DNA of 64,000 bases from Ideonella alba (lineage in GTDB: Bacteria > Pseudomonadota > Gammaproteobacteria > Burkholderiales > Burkholderiaceae_C). The notes under the pieces were generated by a model. It ran no database searches and had not been told where the DNA came from. It was given only the letters and a program-made list of their open reading frames with translations. Shown here piece after piece: positions 39,854 to 47,179 of this stretch. Made by a program: the position numbers and the translations under genes. Every line of letters starts with the position of its first letter. Within the stretch, counting starts at the first letter, position 1. The DNA lies in assembly GCF_018069875.1 (NCBI RefSeq), contig NZ_JAGQDF010000004.1:310001-374000 (forward strand). The letters are read 5' to 3'.

Positions 39854-40426
39854 TACAGTTCATCCCATCGATGAGCCGAACCCAATAACAGAGCGACTCA
39901 CCGAGGTGGGACAGGACGATCCTGAAAAGCAAGTGCTTACCTTGATTCGCCGTGCCCCGTGTACGAACCAACCACCTCCGTTTGAACAGGACCTCACCAT
40001 GAACCGCACCGTCAAGACCGTTTTCGCCGCCGCCCTGGCCATCGCCGCCGGCGCCAGCTTCGCCCAGTCCAGCCGCAACATCCCCACCACCTGGGCCAAC
40101 GAAGACATGTCGGTCAACACCTACGTCAACACCCGCGCCCAGGTCCAGGCCGAGCTGGCCGCCGCCCGCGCCAACGGCCAGATGGACACTTTCGACAACC
40201 TGGCCTACCTGAAGCAGGAGCGCGTGGGCAACCCGGTCGCCCCGATTCTGGCCAAGGTGCGCGAAGGCGCCCAGGCCGTGGCCGCCACCCAGACCGGTGG
40301 CCTGACCCGCGAACAGGTGCGCGCCGACCTGGACGCCGCCCGCCGCTCGGGCGAGTTCAACCCGTTCGACAACCTGGCCTACATGAACAGCACCGGCGCC
40401 CGCAGCGCCAAGGTGGCTCCGGCTGC
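39854..40426. repeat. 573-bp direct repeat, copy 2
   Basis: Second copy of the block at 36772-37344. Together the copies bracket the lipoprotein/TIR pair, so the cassette could be lost or amplified by homologous recombination between them. Confidence 0.9.
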
Positions 40427-40448
40427 GCTGGCCGCCAACAAGCAGTGA
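39999..40448 (+). CDS. DUF4148 exported protein, copy 2
   Basis: A 149-aa protein identical to the one starting at 36917 except for the extreme C-terminus (AALAANKQ here, AAVAANGK there). Same signal peptide, same internal two-unit structure and same RBS. The identical 82 bp directly before the ATG suggest the same translational control, whereas sequence before 39854 differs, so transcription may be regulated differently. Its terminator hairpin has lost the T-run. Confidence 0.85.
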   Translation: MNRTVKTVFAAALAIAAGASFAQSSRNIPTTWANEDMSVNTYVNTRAQVQAELAAARANGQMDTFDNLAYLKQERVGNPVAPILAKVREGAQAVAATQTGGLTREQVRADLDAARRSGEFNPFDNLAYMNSTGARSAKVAPAALAANKQ

Positions 40449-40486
40449 TCCTGCGCCGGCCTGCACGGCCGACCTGCTGACCACCC

Positions 40487-40518
40487 AACGCCCCGTGGAG
40501 GCCACTCCGCGGGGCGTT
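40487..40518 (+). other. Degenerate terminator hairpin after DUF4148 copy 2
   Basis: The stem AACGCCCCG (40487-40495) / CGGGGCGTT (40510-40518) is kept from copy 1, but it is followed by CCTGCGTGG instead of a T-run, so it should terminate poorly and could allow read-through toward the GGDEF gene at 40582. Confidence 0.55.
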
Positions 40519-40581
40519 CCTGCGTGGAGGGTCTGACTGTGGCGCCCTCAGGTCTGGGCGCCAGCGGCCGATAAGACCGAC

Positions 40582-41328
40582 ATGCGTCGAGCCGTCCGCC
40601 TGTTCTTCCTGACCCGCCCGCTGTGGCTGAGCATTCCGGTGCTCATGGCCTTCAGCGTGGCCGCGTCGGTGGGCGCACTGATCCTGCTGACCGAGCTGAT
40701 GGGCCTGGGCTACCCGCCCACGTTCCGCCGCTCGCTGATGGTGGCCACGATCGCGCCGATGCTGGTCTCGGGCCCCATCGGCGGCTTCATCGTGCACCTG
40801 CTGCGCGAGGTGGATGGCGCCCACCGCCGCGCCCAGCACCTGGCCTGGCACGACGAGCTGACCGGCCTGCTGAACCGCCGCCGCTTCACCGAGCTGGGCC
40901 AGCAGGCGCTGGAGCGCGCGCTGCAGCAGGACGAGGCGATCACCGCCGTGCTGCTGGACGTGGACGACTTCAAGCAGGTCAACGACCGCCACGGCCACGC
41001 CGCCGGCGACGCCGTGCTGCAGACGCTGGGCCACGTGCTGACCGTGTCGCTGCGGCGCAGCGACCTGTCGGGGCGCTGGGGCGGCGAGGAGTTTGCGCTG
41101 GTGCTGCCCGGCGCCGGGCGCGAGGACGCGGCCGGCATCGTCGAGCGCCTGCGCCAGGCCGTGGCCAGCACACCCATCGATGTCGGCGGTCAGCCGCTGG
41201 CCTGCACCGTGTCGATCGGTGTGGCCGACGGGCGCCCTGGTGACAGTTTCGACGCGCTGATACGCCGCGCCGACGACGCCATGTACCGCGCCAAGACCAG
41301 CGGCAAGAACCGCGTGTGCGCGGCCTGA
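40582..41328 (+). CDS. Membrane GGDEF-domain diguanylate cyclase
   Basis: A 248-aa protein with two transmembrane helices (about 15-38 and 50-72) and a GGDEF domain (about 85-245). The active site is GGEEF, with an RxxD inhibitory site five residues before it (RRSDLSGRWGGEEF), so it should make c-di-GMP and be product-inhibited. The short periplasmic loop leaves little room for a sensor. It resembles the protein at 50248 in layout and domain sequence, suggesting paralogues. Confidence 0.9.
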   Translation: MRRAVRLFFLTRPLWLSIPVLMAFSVAASVGALILLTELMGLGYPPTFRRSLMVATIAPMLVSGPIGGFIVHLLREVDGAHRRAQHLAWHDELTGLLNRRRFTELGQQALERALQQDEAITAVLLDVDDFKQVNDRHGHAAGDAVLQTLGHVLTVSLRRSDLSGRWGGEEFALVLPGAGREDAAGIVERLRQAVASTPIDVGGQPLACTVSIGVADGRPGDSFDALIRRADDAMYRAKTSGKNRVCAA

Positions 41329-41475
41329 TCGACCGCGTCGCCCTGTTCGCCAGGATGGCCCTGCTCGCCCGGTGAGCGGCTGAACCGCGCCGGCCCCGCT
41401 GGCACCATCGCCCAGGCACGCCTCCCCGCACCGCCCCCGGTACCGCCAGCGCAGGCGCTGGGTTAGGCTGTGCCC

Positions 41476-42771
41476 ATGAACATCGCCGTGATCGGGGGCG
41501 GCATCGCCGGGCTGACGGCCGCGTGGCAGCTGTCGCGGCAGCAGCACCGGGTGACGCTGTTCGAGCGCCACGCCGTGCCCGGCTTCGTGGCCAGTTCGGT
41601 GACCTTGGATGGCACGCAGGCCGGCCTGCGCGTGGACGTGCCGCTGCGCGTGTTCTACCCCGGCTACTACCCCACGCTGACCCGCCTGTACGCCGAACTG
41701 GGCGTGGCCACCGAGCCGGTGGACTACGCCACCAGCTTCAGCGGCGCCGATGGCGGCCTGTACTTCCGCTGGCGCAATGCGCGCTGGGGCAGCTGGTCGG
41801 TGCCCTATGTGTGGCCGCAGGACCTGGCCCATCCGCGGGCGCGTCGCATTGCCGCGGGCGCCCTGCGCTTCCAGCGCCGCGCCCGCGCCGCGCTGGCCGC
41901 AGGGGCCTTGAACGGCGCCAGCATCGGCGAGTTCGTGGCCGACGAGCGCATCGCGCCCGAGTTCGTCGACGGCCTGCTGCTGCCCGCCATCGCCACCATC
42001 GGCACCTGCCACACCCAGGACGCCCGCGCCTACCCCGCCCAGGTGGTGGCCGGCTACGCCGCCGCCGGCCTGGCCCGCCACAGCGTGCGCCGCGCCAGCG
42101 ACGGCGCCGACGCCGTGGCCGCCCAACTGCTGGCCGGCATCCACCAGGTGCACTGCCAGGCCGGCGTGCAGGCCGTGCGGCGCAGCCAGCACGGCGACGG
42201 CAGCGTGACCGTGCTGCACGCCCGCGGCGACGAGGCCTTCGACCACGTCGTCTTCGCCACCCAGGCCAACCAGGCCCTGGCCCTGCTGGCCGACGCCACA
42301 CCCGACGAAACCGCCGCCCTCTCAGCCTTCCGCTACCGCGCGCTGGAGGTGGTGATGCACCGCGACCCCACGCTGATGCCCACCCGCCGCACCGACTGGT
42401 CGCCCGTCAACGCCCGCGTGTGCGCCGAGCACCCGCAGCCCGAGAGCACCATCTGGATCAACCGCGTGCAGCCCGCACTGCGCCACGCCGAACCGATCTT
42501 CCAGACCGTGATGCCCCAGCGCGCCCCGCGCGACGACCGCGTGATCAGCCGGGCGCGGTTTGAGCGGCCGCTGGTGGACGCCGGCAACACGGCGGCGCTG
42601 GCGGCGCTGCAGCGACTGCATGGGCAGCCGGGGCGGCGGGTGTGGTGGTGTGGGTCGTATGCCGAGGCGGGGGTGCCGTTGCTGGAGAGTGCGGTGAGGT
42701 CGGCGGTGGGGGTGGCGAGCTGCGTGACCCGCGCAGGCGGCGTCGATCCATCCTTGCATCGGCCAACTTGA
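41476..42771 (+). CDS. FAD-dependent amine-oxidase-like oxidoreductase
   Basis: A 431-aa protein with an N-terminal Rossmann fold (IAVIGGGIAGLTAAWQLSRQ, ending FERH) and the amine oxidase/protoporphyrinogen oxidase-like body. Similar proteins elsewhere neighbour cyclopropane-fatty-acid-synthase genes, but none is present here. ATG 41476 is used; a GTG at 41470 is in frame. The last 12 codons run into the ParD operator. The substrate is unknown. Confidence 0.83.
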   Translation: MNIAVIGGGIAGLTAAWQLSRQQHRVTLFERHAVPGFVASSVTLDGTQAGLRVDVPLRVFYPGYYPTLTRLYAELGVATEPVDYATSFSGADGGLYFRWRNARWGSWSVPYVWPQDLAHPRARRIAAGALRFQRRARAALAAGALNGASIGEFVADERIAPEFVDGLLLPAIATIGTCHTQDARAYPAQVVAGYAAAGLARHSVRRASDGADAVAAQLLAGIHQVHCQAGVQAVRRSQHGDGSVTVLHARGDEAFDHVVFATQANQALALLADATPDETAALSAFRYRALEVVMHRDPTLMPTRRTDWSPVNARVCAEHPQPESTIWINRVQPALRHAEPIFQTVMPQRAPRDDRVISRARFERPLVDAGNTAALAALQRLHGQPGRRVWWCGSYAEAGVPLLESAVRSAVGVASCVTRAGGVDPSLHRPT

Positions 42772-42784
42772 CAACAGTTGTCAA
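42768..42784. promoter_or_regulatory. Palindromic operator before parDE
   Basis: TTGACAAC-A-GTTGTCAA is a perfect 8+1+8 inverted repeat that overlaps the stop of the FAD gene and ends 18 bp before the ParD start. ParD-type antitoxins repress their own operon through such palindromes, so this is the likely autoregulatory site. Confidence 0.7.
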
Positions 42785-42802
42785 CGCCCACAAGATGCCC
42801 GC

Positions 42803-43054
42803 ATGAGCCGCGCCACCATGAGCTTCGCCCTGCCCGAATCGATGCGCGAGTACATCGACCAACGGGTCGCGACCGGCCACTACGGCAACACCAGCGAGTA
42901 CATCCGCGACCTGGTCCGCCGGGACCAGGAAGCCCAAGCCCGGCAGCGGCTGCGCGACCTGATCGAAGAAGGCCTGGCCTCCGGCCCTGGCCGGCGCCGC
43001 ACCAAGGCCGACGCGCAGGCACTGCTGGCCATCGCACGCGGCGACACCGATTGA
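42803..43054 (+). CDS. parD: ParD-family antitoxin
   Basis: An 83-aa type II antitoxin. The N-terminal ribbon-helix-helix is MSFALPESMREYIDQRVATGHYGNTSEYIRDLVRRD in the typical ParD/CopG arrangement (RHH DNA binding by residues 1-45), and the C-terminal helix region wraps the toxin. It overlaps the toxin start by four bases, so both are coupled. Autoregulation is likely through the palindrome at 42768-42784. Confidence 0.9.
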   Translation: MSRATMSFALPESMREYIDQRVATGHYGNTSEYIRDLVRRDQEAQARQRLRDLIEEGLASGPGRRRTKADAQALLAIARGDTD

Positions 43055-43377
43055 AGCCCGCGGTTCTGCGCCCGCAGGCGCTGCGCGATCAGCAGGACGA
43101 GGTCAGGTACTACCGCCGACAGGCCGGCAGCCGGGTGGCGGTGAAGGTGGCCAAGGCCACCGAGGCTGCACTCGACCAGATGGAGCTGGAGCCCGGCATC
43201 GGCTCACCCACGCTGGGCAAGGCCCTTGGCATTCCGGGGCTTCGGACGTGGCGGGTGCCCAGGTTCCCGCTGATCTGGTGCTACTTTGAGCGGGCCGACC
43301 ATCTGGACGTGGTCCGGCTGCTGGGCGAGCGGCAGGACATGGCAGGGATTCTGAGCGGCGAGTTCGGCAAGGACTGA
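43051..43377 (+). CDS. parE: ParE-family toxin (RelE/ParE superfamily)
   Basis: A 108-aa toxin read from a TTG start at 43051 that overlaps the parD stop (TTGA). It shows the RelE/ParE pattern: helix QDEVRYYRRQAGSRVAVKVAKATEAAL, PGIGSP, then strands LRTWRVPRFPLIWCYFERADHLDVVRLLGERQD. ParE toxins usually poison DNA gyrase, and the stable pair can maintain the neighbouring island. The non-ATG start would be missed by simple gene callers. Confidence 0.85.
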   Translation: MKPAVLRPQALRDQQDEVRYYRRQAGSRVAVKVAKATEAALDQMELEPGIGSPTLGKALGIPGLRTWRVPRFPLIWCYFERADHLDVVRLLGERQDMAGILSGEFGKD

Positions 43378-43503
43378 AGATGCCAGCAGAGTCGGGCCAC
43401 CGGCCAGAGCCCGCGCCGCGCCAATGACCGTCACTCGGCATCCGCTGCTGGCGGCGCATGGATGGTCGGCGGGATCAGGCCAGATTCCAGTAGGCTGAGG
43501 CCC

Positions 43504-43977
43504 ATGATGAGCCTGTCGTCCGACCCGATCACCATTCCAGAGGCCGTGAAGCAACTGCTCGGCATCGTCCAGCGACTGCACACTGCCTTTCCACACAAGG
43601 CCTTCACCCTGGACGGCCGGTTGGTCGGCGACCTGGGCGAGGTCCTGGTGGAGCAGGTGTACGACCTGACGCTGCTGGAGGGTCTGCAGAAGCACTACGA
43701 CGCAAAGACGCCCGACGGCAAGCACGTCCAGATCAAGGCCACGATGAAGGCCAACGTGACGTTCCCGGTGGACCACACCCCCGACTACTACCTGGCCGTG
43801 AAGATCCACCCTGACGGACGCCTCGAGGAAATCTTCAATGGCCCGGGATCGATCGTGCGAGAACTGATCAAGGGCCGGAAAGCCACCAAGACGAACCTGC
43901 ATTCGATCTCCATCGGCGCGCTGGGGAAGGTGCAGGGTGACGTGGACGCGGCAGAGAAGATCTCGCTGCGGCGATGA
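43504..43977 (+). CDS. DUF6998-like protein, possible PD-(D/E)xK nuclease fold
   Basis: A 157-aa soluble protein. LDGRLVGDLGEVLVEQVYDL, the HYDAKTPDGKHVQIKATM segment and the C-terminal basic RR end match what I recall of DUF6998. The E...D...QxK spacing (GEV, YDA, QIK) is that of a PD-(D/E)xK restriction-like core. The product is therefore a candidate nuclease or nucleic-acid binder, unproven. ATG 43504 is followed by a second ATG. It lies in the accessory region just after parDE. Confidence 0.6.
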   Translation: MMSLSSDPITIPEAVKQLLGIVQRLHTAFPHKAFTLDGRLVGDLGEVLVEQVYDLTLLEGLQKHYDAKTPDGKHVQIKATMKANVTFPVDHTPDYYLAVKIHPDGRLEEIFNGPGSIVRELIKGRKATKTNLHSISIGALGKVQGDVDAAEKISLRR

Positions 43978-44365
43978 CCGGCGTGAGGGCGGTGCCTTTG
44001 CTGTGCTTGGCGGCGGCTATCGGCCATCTCCAGTCGGTCGACCCCTCAAAGCGAGCGGCTGCAAGGCGCAGGAAGCCGATGTTCATCGGACTTATGCATG
44101 AGGCTTTTAAGAGTCATTCGACGCTCCCCAGCAAAATGTCGGCGGCAGCGGCCAGCGGACGTTCGACGCATGCGGGCCTGGAATCACTTCTACAACTGGC
44201 ACAGCCCTCATCACGAAATCGGCTGCCAACCACCGATGTCCCGAATCAAGAGATCACGAAAGAACCTCTTGACTCCTCACACCTAGGCCTTTCGTTTGCC
44301 CATGAGCAACTGCATAGACGTCTAGGTAGCCACACTTATTGCGAGGATGCTGCCCCACCCCTACA
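43978..44365. other. Gene-poor stretch of lower GC inside the island
   Basis: Between the DUF6998 gene and the LexA-like box I see no convincing gene. Short open frames (e.g. 43974-44426 +) have no RBS, biased composition or recognisable motif. No tRNA cloverleaf or inverted repeats of a mobile element were found. The base composition is visibly lower in GC than the flanks. It may be decayed DNA. Confidence 0.5.
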
Positions 44366-44381
44366 CTGTACGTATAAACAG
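44366..44381 (+). promoter_or_regulatory. Consensus-type LexA (SOS) box overlapping a -10 element
   Basis: CTGTACGTATAAACAG matches CTGT-N8-ACAG exactly and has the TA-rich centre of real SOS boxes. A possible -10 TATAAA (44373-44378) lies inside it. The small CxxC protein begins 38 bp downstream, so its transcription would be LexA-repressed. Confidence 0.65.
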
Positions 44382-44418
44382 TCACGGGGCCGCTTATGTC
44401 CGGGGAAAGTGACGCCGC

Positions 44419-44640
44419 ATGCCTAAGAAATCGACGATGCTAGATGTGGCCGCTACGAGGTGCCGGTTCTGTAGGCAGTCATGGCTGCCTGCTGAAGGCG
44501 TGTCTGCCCGCCACTCGTATTGCGATGCATGTGCAGAGGAGCGTCGCGCAGCGGCGTTCGTGGCGTTCGGTGGCCCGCCGCCAGCAATGCAGCAGCCGCT
44601 GGACTCGCATCTGCTTCCTAGACAGTTGCGTCGTGGCTAA
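44419..44640 (+). CDS. Small CxxC-CxxC protein (possible zinc ribbon), candidate SOS gene
   Basis: A 73-aa protein with CRFCRQSW (Cys pair at about 15 and 18) and YCDACAEERR (pair at about 35 and 38), a spacing that fits a zinc ribbon. The C-terminal 25 residues are low-complexity. No family is recognised. GGGGAA lies 12-17 bp upstream of the ATG, a weak RBS. The LexA-like box directly upstream is the main argument that it is a real gene. Its stop slightly overlaps the 3' end of the convergent kinase. Confidence 0.45.
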   Translation: MPKKSTMLDVAATRCRFCRQSWLPAEGVSARHSYCDACAEERRAAAFVAFGGPPPAMQQPLDSHLLPRQLRRG

Positions 44641-45668
44641 CAGCCCTCGAAGAACTCCTCGAGTTCTTTGATTGTCTGCCGAGCTCCCTGAAGGGCGGAG
44701 GAGCCGCCCAACGTCTTCCTTCTACCAGTCGACCCTAGCGGTTCTGACCATGCGGTCCATCGGTGCTTTCGAGGTGACTGCCACGACCATTCGACCACCT
44801 TCAGGCGCTTTCCGGTGGTGAGCTCCCATCGGACAGAGTTGGCCTTAACCTCGACCTGCCACGCCGGCGTCTCAAGTGACGACAATGCGTTGAGAAGCTG
44901 CTGTGCGGACTGGAAGCGCAGAGTGGTGTCATCATTAAGCGCCTTGCGAATCATTCGCCGCCATCCGCTGGGCACGTGCGGCAGCCAACGCAGCGTGTTG
45001 GCGTAACCGCCAGCGGGAACGGTCGCCCGAGGCGCGGGGTCCGCGTCGTACCACTGCTGGCCGTGCAGCAGGCGATACAGCGTCATTCCAAGCGCCCAGA
45101 TGTCGGACTTTGCGCTTGTCAGCCAGGTCGACCAAACTTCGAAAGCGATGTGATCCTTGTAGCCGGCCGCTGAGCCGTAGCCGTGCAACAGGCGGTCTGT
45201 CACCAAGCCGAAGTCACTAAGCAAGGCGACGCCGTTTCCGTCCAACAGAATGTTGCCTGGCTTGATGTCGCGATGGAGCATGCCTCGGGCGTGAAGCGCA
45301 TCCAGGCCGAGCGCCACTTCGGTGGCAATCTTGCGCGCTTCTGCCAGCGTCATCGGTCCTCGCTCATAGGCGCTCTGGAGCGAGCCTCCGGCGCAGAACG
45401 CCATACACAAATGGATGTTGTTCCCGCAAGGGGTTTCGGAGATGCTGTGAACGCGCACGACATTGCGGTGCTCCGCGGCGGAGAGCCTTTGAGCCTCCGC
45501 CAGCAGACCGGCCTTGCGCTTGTTCCACTCCACCGCGGTCTCGGTAGCTGACCTCGACATCACCTTTACGGCCACCTGGCCGTGAACGCCATCAAGGCCT
45601 TCGAAAACCTCGCCGAACGCACCTGCACCCAGCTTGCCCAGGAGCTGCAAAGGCGGAACGATGACCAT
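44637..45668 (-). CDS. Cytosolic Ser/Thr protein kinase
   Basis: A 343-aa Hanks-type kinase without a transmembrane segment. G-loop LGAGAFGEV, Lys35 in VAVKVM, HRDIKPGNILL (Asp134, Asn139), DFG (152-154) and SDIWALGMTLYRLL are intact, so it should be active. The C-terminal 75 residues (about 268-343; VKANSVRWELTTGKRLKVVEW) are an extra basic/aromatic domain of unknown nature. ATG 45668 overlaps the stop of the upstream gene (TGATG), so the pair is translationally coupled. Lower GC than the chromosome suggests horizontal acquisition. Confidence 0.85.
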   Translation of the reverse strand: MVIVPPLQLLGKLGAGAFGEVFEGLDGVHGQVAVKVMSRSATETAVEWNKRKAGLLAEAQRLSAAEHRNVVRVHSISETPCGNNIHLCMAFCAGGSLQSAYERGPMTLAEARKIATEVALGLDALHARGMLHRDIKPGNILLDGNGVALLSDFGLVTDRLLHGYGSAAGYKDHIAFEVWSTWLTSAKSDIWALGMTLYRLLHGQQWYDADPAPRATVPAGGYANTLRWLPHVPSGWRRMIRKALNDDTTLRFQSAQQLLNALSSLETPAWQVEVKANSVRWELTTGKRLKVVEWSWQSPRKHRWTAWSEPLGSTGRRKTLGGSSALQGARQTIKELEEFFEGC

Positions 45669-46141
45669 CAGAGCTCCCTTGCGGCAATGATTAGCATCGC
45701 AGCCTCCCTGCTCCCCTTACGCAGCGCTGCACCAGTGGTTTTCGACGTCCAAAAGCCCTCGTCCTCGAGATACTCGTCGACATTCCGGTCGCCGTACTTG
45801 CGGCTAATGACACCCTTGGCCAGCGACTGGACGCTTGCAACGGAAGCGGCTGCCGCGATGACAACTCCGCGGACCTCCGCGCTGTGTAGAAGTGACAGCG
45901 TCGCCTTCGATTGAGGCGCGGCACTTGCCTTCACCACCACCGATTTGATTTGCTGTTCCTTCAGAAAGCTGGCGCACCGCTGATGCAGAACGTGCAGCGC
46001 CGGCTCTCTTGGGCCGGATTGCAGGCTCCAGGTCTGGTCGTAATCGACCGAAATGGGGTCGTTCTTATCCGTCGGCACCTCTGCCACGACCACCTTCACA
46101 GCGTCACCCGAAACCACGAAACTGGCGAGTCTCTTAGACAT
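45668..46141 (-). CDS. Unknown protein, predicted RNase H/RuvC-like fold, partner of the kinase
   Basis: A 157-aa soluble protein. Its first strand KRLASFVVSGDAVKVVVAEV, then LKEQQIKSVVVKAS and a late helix REAAMLIIAA recall the layout of RNase H/RuvC-fold families (DUF3010 is the nearest I can think of), but I cannot match it to a family with confidence. ATG 46141 has a strong AGGAGG RBS 8 bp upstream; a frame back to 46177 is non-coding. It is cotranscribed with the kinase and could be its substrate, sensor or effector. Confidence 0.72.
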   Translation of the reverse strand: MSKRLASFVVSGDAVKVVVAEVPTDKNDPISVDYDQTWSLQSGPREPALHVLHQRCASFLKEQQIKSVVVKASAAPQSKATLSLLHSAEVRGVVIAAAASVASVQSLAKGVISRKYGDRNVDEYLEDEGFWTSKTTGAALRKGSREAAMLIIAAREL

Positions 46142-46624
46142 CTTTCTGCCTCCTCTGAGGCTGAATATGTTACCCAACGCTACTCAGCAGTTCGCGCGTC
46201 GGCTGCCGAAAGCTTCAGGCGGGCTGAGCATCGCACAGCTCACGGACGACAAAGTCTTTGAAGACACACGGCCACTCATAGGAATTGCCCGCAGCCAAAG
46301 TGGAGCCGAGGAGGACGTTTACGACCCTAACTAAGGGGTCGATAGGTTATTGCCCAGCATCGGCTCGCTGTCGCTATCACCGGCGGCTCGCACTCGCCTC
46401 GGGTAAATCATCAAGAAGCTCGAGGAAGATGACAGAACGCTTGTAGGACCCATTAAAGAAAAAGTGTGCGCGTGTGCCGGCCGTCACCATAATCTTGCAC
46501 ATCGGCTTTCCGCACCTTGCTGTCGCTCATCGCGTTTGGACCAGAGGCAGCAACAGATCGATAGCTACTGTCCGTCGAGCCCACCCCGACCAAACACGGT
46601 CAGTCCGAGCCAGCCGTCTGCCAA
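46142..46624. other. Island boundary region without a clear gene
   Basis: This 483-bp stretch carries the promoter region of the kinase pair (minus strand) and otherwise only short frames. A 55-codon frame at 46167-46334 (+) ends in a plausible hydrophilic tail (QLTDDKVFEDTRPLIGIA), but it has no RBS and overlaps that promoter region, so it is left unannotated. No integrase, tRNA or terminal repeats were found. Confidence 0.5.
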
Positions 46625-46656
46625 CAAAAAAGCCCCAAGCGCCAAGCACCTGGGGC
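46625..46656 (-). terminator. Intrinsic terminator after ssb
   Basis: On the minus strand GCCCCA pairs with TGGGGC (46632-46637 / 46651-46656), followed by CTTTTTTG, about 28 bp after the ssb stop. Confidence 0.75.
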
Positions 46657-46684
46657 CTCCTTGGGCCAGTTCTGAGAAGAACCC

Positions 46685-47179
46685 TCAGAACGGAATATCG
46701 TCATCCATGTCATCAAACCCCGTGCTCGACTTGGGCGCCGGGCGCGGTGCCGGGGCCGAGCGGGGAGCGGGCGCGGGGCGGGCGGCCGGCTCGCGGCTGT
46801 AGCCGCCGCCTTCGTCGTCGCCACCACCGCCGCCGCCACCGCCTTCACGGCCGCCCAGCAGCTGCATGGTCTCGGCGACGATTTCGGTGGTGTAGCGGTC
46901 GTTGCCGTCCTTGTCCTGCCACTTGCGGGTCTTCAGGCGGCCTTCGATGTAGACGGGGCGGCCCTTCTTCAGGTATTCGCCGGCCACTTCGGCCTGGCGG
47001 TCGTACAGCACGACCGAGTGCCATTCGGTCTCTTCCTGGCGCTCGCCGGTGTCGCGGCTCTTCCAGTTGCGGGTGGTGGCCAGGCGCAGGTTGCAGACGG
47101 CGGCGCCGCTGGGGGTGTAGCGCACTTCTGGGTCACGGCCCAGGTTGCCGATGAGGATGACTTTGTTGATCGAGGCCAT
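46685..47179 (-). CDS. ssb: Single-stranded DNA-binding protein
   Basis: A 164-aa SSB. The OB-fold (1-110) starts [20 protein letters not shown] and includes [22 protein letters not shown] Gly-rich then Ala/Pro-rich flexible linker follows, and the C-terminal acidic tip DDDIPF binds partner proteins such as RecQ and helicases. It coats ssDNA in replication and repair. It is not next to uvrA as in many bacteria; uvrA lies 15 kb away. Confidence 0.97.
   Translation of the reverse strand: MASINKVILIGNLGRDPEVRYTPSGAAVCNLRLATTRNWKSRDTGERQEETEWHSVVLYDRQAEVAGEYLKKGRPVYIEGRLKTRKWQDKDGNDRYTTEIVAETMQLLGGREGGGGGGGGDDEGGGYSREPAARPAPAPRSAPAPRPAPKSSTGFDDMDDDIPF

Noticed and set aside
36772-40426. Composite transposon interpretation of the DUF4148 repeats
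   Set aside because: The repeats carry DUF4148 genes, not a transposase, and no terminal inverted repeats or target duplications are seen.
43974-44426. A 150-codon frame in the gap after the DUF6998 gene
   Set aside because: It has no RBS, no recognisable motif and no protein-like codon bias, and crosses the LexA-like box. Considered non-coding.
46167-46334. A possible 55-aa protein divergent from the kinase pair
   Set aside because: No RBS, and it occupies the promoter region of the kinase pair; too short to support.
46474-47154. A 226-codon plus-strand frame across the ssb region
   Set aside because: The second half is antisense to ssb and very Arg/Gly-rich; the first part lacks any motif.
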